A stretch of DNA of 64,000 bases from Amborella trichopoda (taxonomy: Eukaryota; Streptophyta; Magnoliopsida; Amborellales; Amborellaceae). The notes below the pieces were generated by a model. The model saw nothing but the letters and a program-made list of their open reading frames with translations. It was not told where the DNA came from and searched no databases. The stretch spans positions 26,426 to 90,425 of the forward strand of contig NW_006499827.1 of assembly GCF_000471905.2 (NCBI RefSeq). The letters run 5' to 3'. The first letter of the stretch is position 1. Each line of letters begins with the position of its first letter. The translations under genes were made by a program, and so were the position numbers. Positions 60,729 to 64,000 of this stretch are shown in pieces.

Positions 60729-60734
60729 AATAAA
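60729..60734 (+). terminator. candidate polyadenylation signal of the kinesin gene
   Basis: AATAAA in TCTCAATAAAAATCTGC, about 450 bp after the stop. Assignment is by consensus and position only. Confidence 0.35.
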
Positions 60735-61009
60735 AATCTGCAATTCAGGTGGAGACCTGGAATTTTTATTCGCTATAAAATAGCATTAAAATGGGGCATT
60801 ATTGGCATTACGCATTTGATCCATGAGTTCTTTGTTCCTACATGCTCATGTGGACATGAGGCCATGTACCTATAAATCGATTTTATCGGCTGCACTATGA
60901 TGAAATCATAATGTGTTACTCCAAAAGTTTTCGACTGTAAAGTATCTTTATATGTTTGAAATGATTTTGACTATAATTGTTTTGTATATTTTAGGAAAGA
61001 TGCAGTTTC

Positions 61010-61367
61010 TATAAGGCTGGGGCTCTAAACAATCTAAGCAAGGCGTACCGTGAAATAGTATTGAAAGACGTTATTTCAGTTAGGAAAATCTTTGTGATAG
61101 CTTAAAAATTTATTTTCATTTCTATTTATGAAATTTGAAGCTTTAAAAATAATGCAGATCAAACAAATCTATGGGCACTTGATGTTCTTGAAAATTGACG
61201 GTCTAAAAAATGCATTATAAATAGCACTATTTGGAAAGTTTGAAATCAATTCTTTCTCATGTTTATATATCTTGAGGTCGAGATGATTGATTTGAGGATT
61301 TTTTATCATTGAAACAACCCCTTCTAGTGAATTTTTGAGGTGCACTTTAATTTGATTTTTTCCTTTT
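61010..61367. mobile_element. MITE of the CTAAACAATCAAA family
   Basis: It starts CTGGGGCTCTAAACAATCTA and ends TGCACTTTAATTTGATTTTT. Interior words match the other copies: GGAAAATCTTTGTGATAGCT, GAAAATTGACGGTCTAAAAA, TCTTGAGGTCGAGATGATTG. The right terminal repeat is partly lost. It lies in the gap between the kinesin and histone genes. Confidence 0.65.
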
Positions 61368-61758
61368 AAGAATTATATTTTTGTTTTCTTTGAAATTCTT
61401 AAAAAATCAATTTCTAATTTTAAAAGATTATTTATACTCTTATATCATCTCTCAATTTAGAAAGTTTGAAAATACGCTGTTTTTTATTTTTCAAACAAGT
61501 TATTGCGATAGAACCTCTTATATTGACTATTTTACCTTTGATACAATACGGTCACAATTTCTTACAACCGTTTGATATGAAATCTGATTAATGTGTCACA
61601 GAGTTCAAGGTCTAATTCCTATATGATCTCGATAGCAAAATAAACCTTAAAAGATACACTCAAATCGTTTTTCCTTTCAAACCGCTGCGAGATAATCTCT
61701 CCATGTATTAATCTTTCCGTCCCTCTTGTTAATCTCTTTAAATCCCACGCCTTAAAAC

Positions 61759-61764
61759 TATAAA
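61759..61764 (+). promoter_or_regulatory. TATA box of the histone H3 gene
   Basis: ACTATAAAGG lies 242 bp upstream of the ATG. It is in a partly duplicated stretch: TCTCTTTAAATCCCAC occurs at about 61732 and 61793. A canonical plant histone octamer (CGCGGATC) was not found. Confidence 0.45.
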
Positions 61765-61849
61765 GGAAAGACGCACACTTTCTCTCTTGTTGATCTCTTT
61801 AAATCCCACCAGTTAAAAAGTAGAACTCCCTCTCTCACTCAGATCGCGT

Positions 61850-62411
<562 letters not shown>

Positions 62412-62715
62412 CTTATCTCCTCTCTAATTTCACTCCTCACTCTTAGTTTTTTATTTTTTATTTTTTATTTTGGATTTGGACCTTTAGGCAATGGACCTTT
62501 TGGGGTTTAAGATTAGGTTGGATTGAAAGGATAGGCCCTGCTCTTGGTGGTTTTGTAATTGATGGTCATGCCTTCTAACCAAACTCTGTGGAAGCACAAG
62601 CATTTACATGTGGTAATTGGTTTCTCTTTCTGATTTAGACTGTGGACGAGCCTATATGTGGTAAATCTTTCTTTTTTTTGGATTCGGAGATGTAATATTT
62701 TCTCGTGCTCTTACG
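62412..62715 (+). other. histone H3 3' untranslated region (inferred)
   Basis: T-rich stretch after the stop with TTTTTTATTTTTTATTTTTT and later TTTTGTAATTGATGG and GATGTAATATTTTC, which resemble plant far-upstream elements. The end is not fixed. Confidence 0.4.
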
Positions 62716-62872
62716 GTTTCTTTGGATGTGTTTCTCATTCAGTTGTTTATTTCTGTGTCTTGTTCTCATAATCTCATCGGGAGATGTATTAGATATTGGA
62801 TAAGGAAATTGGATAAAGAAAAGTATATAAGTTTTATGTTGTAGGGAAAGCATAAAAAGCTTGCCCAGCGCC

Positions 62873-62952
62873 AATTCCTTAATTCTCCTACCTGCTCTAC
62901 CAAGTCCCATCCTAATTCCTTAATTCTCCTACCTGCTCAACCAAGTCTCATC
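62873..62952. repeat. 41-bp tandem duplication
   Basis: AATTCCTTAATTCTCCTACC starts at 62873 and 62914. The copies differ at two or three bases. Confidence 0.8.
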
Positions 62953-62959
62953 CTATAAT

Positions 62960-64000
62960 AATATGACTCCTAAAAAGAATCCTAAAAAAGGAAATAATGA
63001 TTTTATTACAATGTCCCATTACACTACATTGAAACTAATTATACCACCTTTATCTTTAATTCTTAAATTAACTAATAAAGTAAATAAAAATCCACCCATG
63101 CCCCTAATATCAAATATATAAAATTAATTAAAAACAGGCCAATTGCTTGGTCTAGGTCTAGCCTCGGCTAGATATTTGGGTGAACCTGACCAAACTTGAC
63201 TTGTATATGTATAGATCAACATTATTGACTTCTATATGTATACATCAACATTATCATCCGATCCTAGTATTTATAGTCGGCTACATGAATCCCAGACTAT
63301 TTAGATCGGTTATGCTCTGTCAATATGTATACATCGTCATCCTTATCCTAATTATTTCAGTCAGACAATAAATCACCATATCTTTTATCACTACTTCCAT
63401 CCATGTCCTTTGAGGTTTTTCTTATCCTTTTAGAGTTTTCTAATTGAACCAAATCGCTCATTACCTCTACTTTTCCTCATATTATTGTTTATTGGAGTGA
63501 TCTCTTGATAACCAATTCCCCATTTCTATCCTTTCTTGTTATGCTATTCATCGATGTCAATATCCTCATCTCATCTATACTCATCCTGGATATGTTATTT
63601 TTTGACCACCTAACATTCTGTCTCATAAAGCATGGCTAGTCTTGTAGCCGACTTAAAAAAGCTTTCCCTTTAGTGTTCATTGGTATGTGGGGGTGATCAT
63701 ATAAAACTCCAGATGCACATCTCCACTTCACGTACGCAGCTCTATTTCTATGTGTGACAAGAGCTTTATTTTCACTTCACGTACCCTTGCTCCCATTTCA
63801 CCTATATTACTATTCATTATAGCTTTATTGTTAGTTTTTTTTTTATTATATATATATAATAATAATAATAATAATGCCACTATGAGACATTCCTACACCC
63901 ATGTGAGTAGGATCTTAAAGGATCACCATTAAATTTTGACACAGATATCTAGAAAAGTTACTACATGAGTGAATGGGTTTATTGATTACTTTTCTAGAGA
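62960..64000. other. intergenic, with RTE-like LINE scraps
   Basis: No gene is supported. At about 63215-63640 there are the words ATAGTCGGCTACATGAATCC, CATCCTTATCCTAATTATTTC and CAATATCCTCATCTCATCTA. These resemble the antisense of the RTE-type LINE 3' region seen at 22965-23495. An (AAT)n run sits at 63859-63875. Confidence 0.4.

Overview
The window is plant nuclear DNA, most likely from a flowering plant. It is AT-rich and has genes with many GT-AG introns. Three recognisable plant genes sit in a dense field of plant transposable-element remnants: copia LTR, LINE/RNase H, hAT and Mutator-type MITEs, and foldback palindromes. Simple repeats are common, and one assembly gap of 434 N lies at 15788-16221. 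Nothing in the sequence fixes the species.

Layout. From 1 to about 9.4 kb the DNA is intergenic, with small palindromic transposons. Two large foldback elements (3499-4678 and 4957-6503) and a smaller relative (2455-2948) are the clearest. At 9.4-10.9 kb lies a stress-associated A20/AN1 zinc-finger gene. Its A20 half is duplicated in tandem, and a one-base deletion in the second copy separates the AN1 finger from the reading frame. From 10.9 to 31 kb the DNA is gene-free and holds MITEs, an hAT-type MITE with an 8-bp target duplication, a solo LTR with a 5-bp target duplication, a 5'-truncated LINE on the minus strand, RTE-like LINE scraps, and a nest of SINE plus MULE-type MITE inside an older MITE. 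At about 31.06-36.36 kb lies a decayed Ty1/copia retrotransposon with two diverged LTRs.

The main gene spans 38296-60278. It is an armadillo-repeat kinesin (ARK / KIN-U family). I resolved it into 19 coding exons with GT-AG junctions and consistent phase, encoding 918 residues: N-terminal kinesin motor, central coiled coil, C-terminal armadillo repeats. Its first intron is about 6.35 kb and holds two direct copies of a 1.3-1.4 kb unit carrying a dead RNase H domain. A third RNase H remnant lies in intron 9. At 62001-62411 is an intronless histone H3 of H3.3 type (T31, H87, L90) with Phe41 and Met124, preceded by a 73-bp tandem duplication in its leader.

The three genes show no pathway link: stress signalling, microtubule motor and chromatin. 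I found no tRNA, rRNA, CRISPR array or operon-like arrangement. The main novelty is structural: the frameshifted A20-A20-AN1 gene, the duplicated RNase H unit in the kinesin intron, the H3.3 variant residues, and several transposons whose ends and target duplications can be read to the base.
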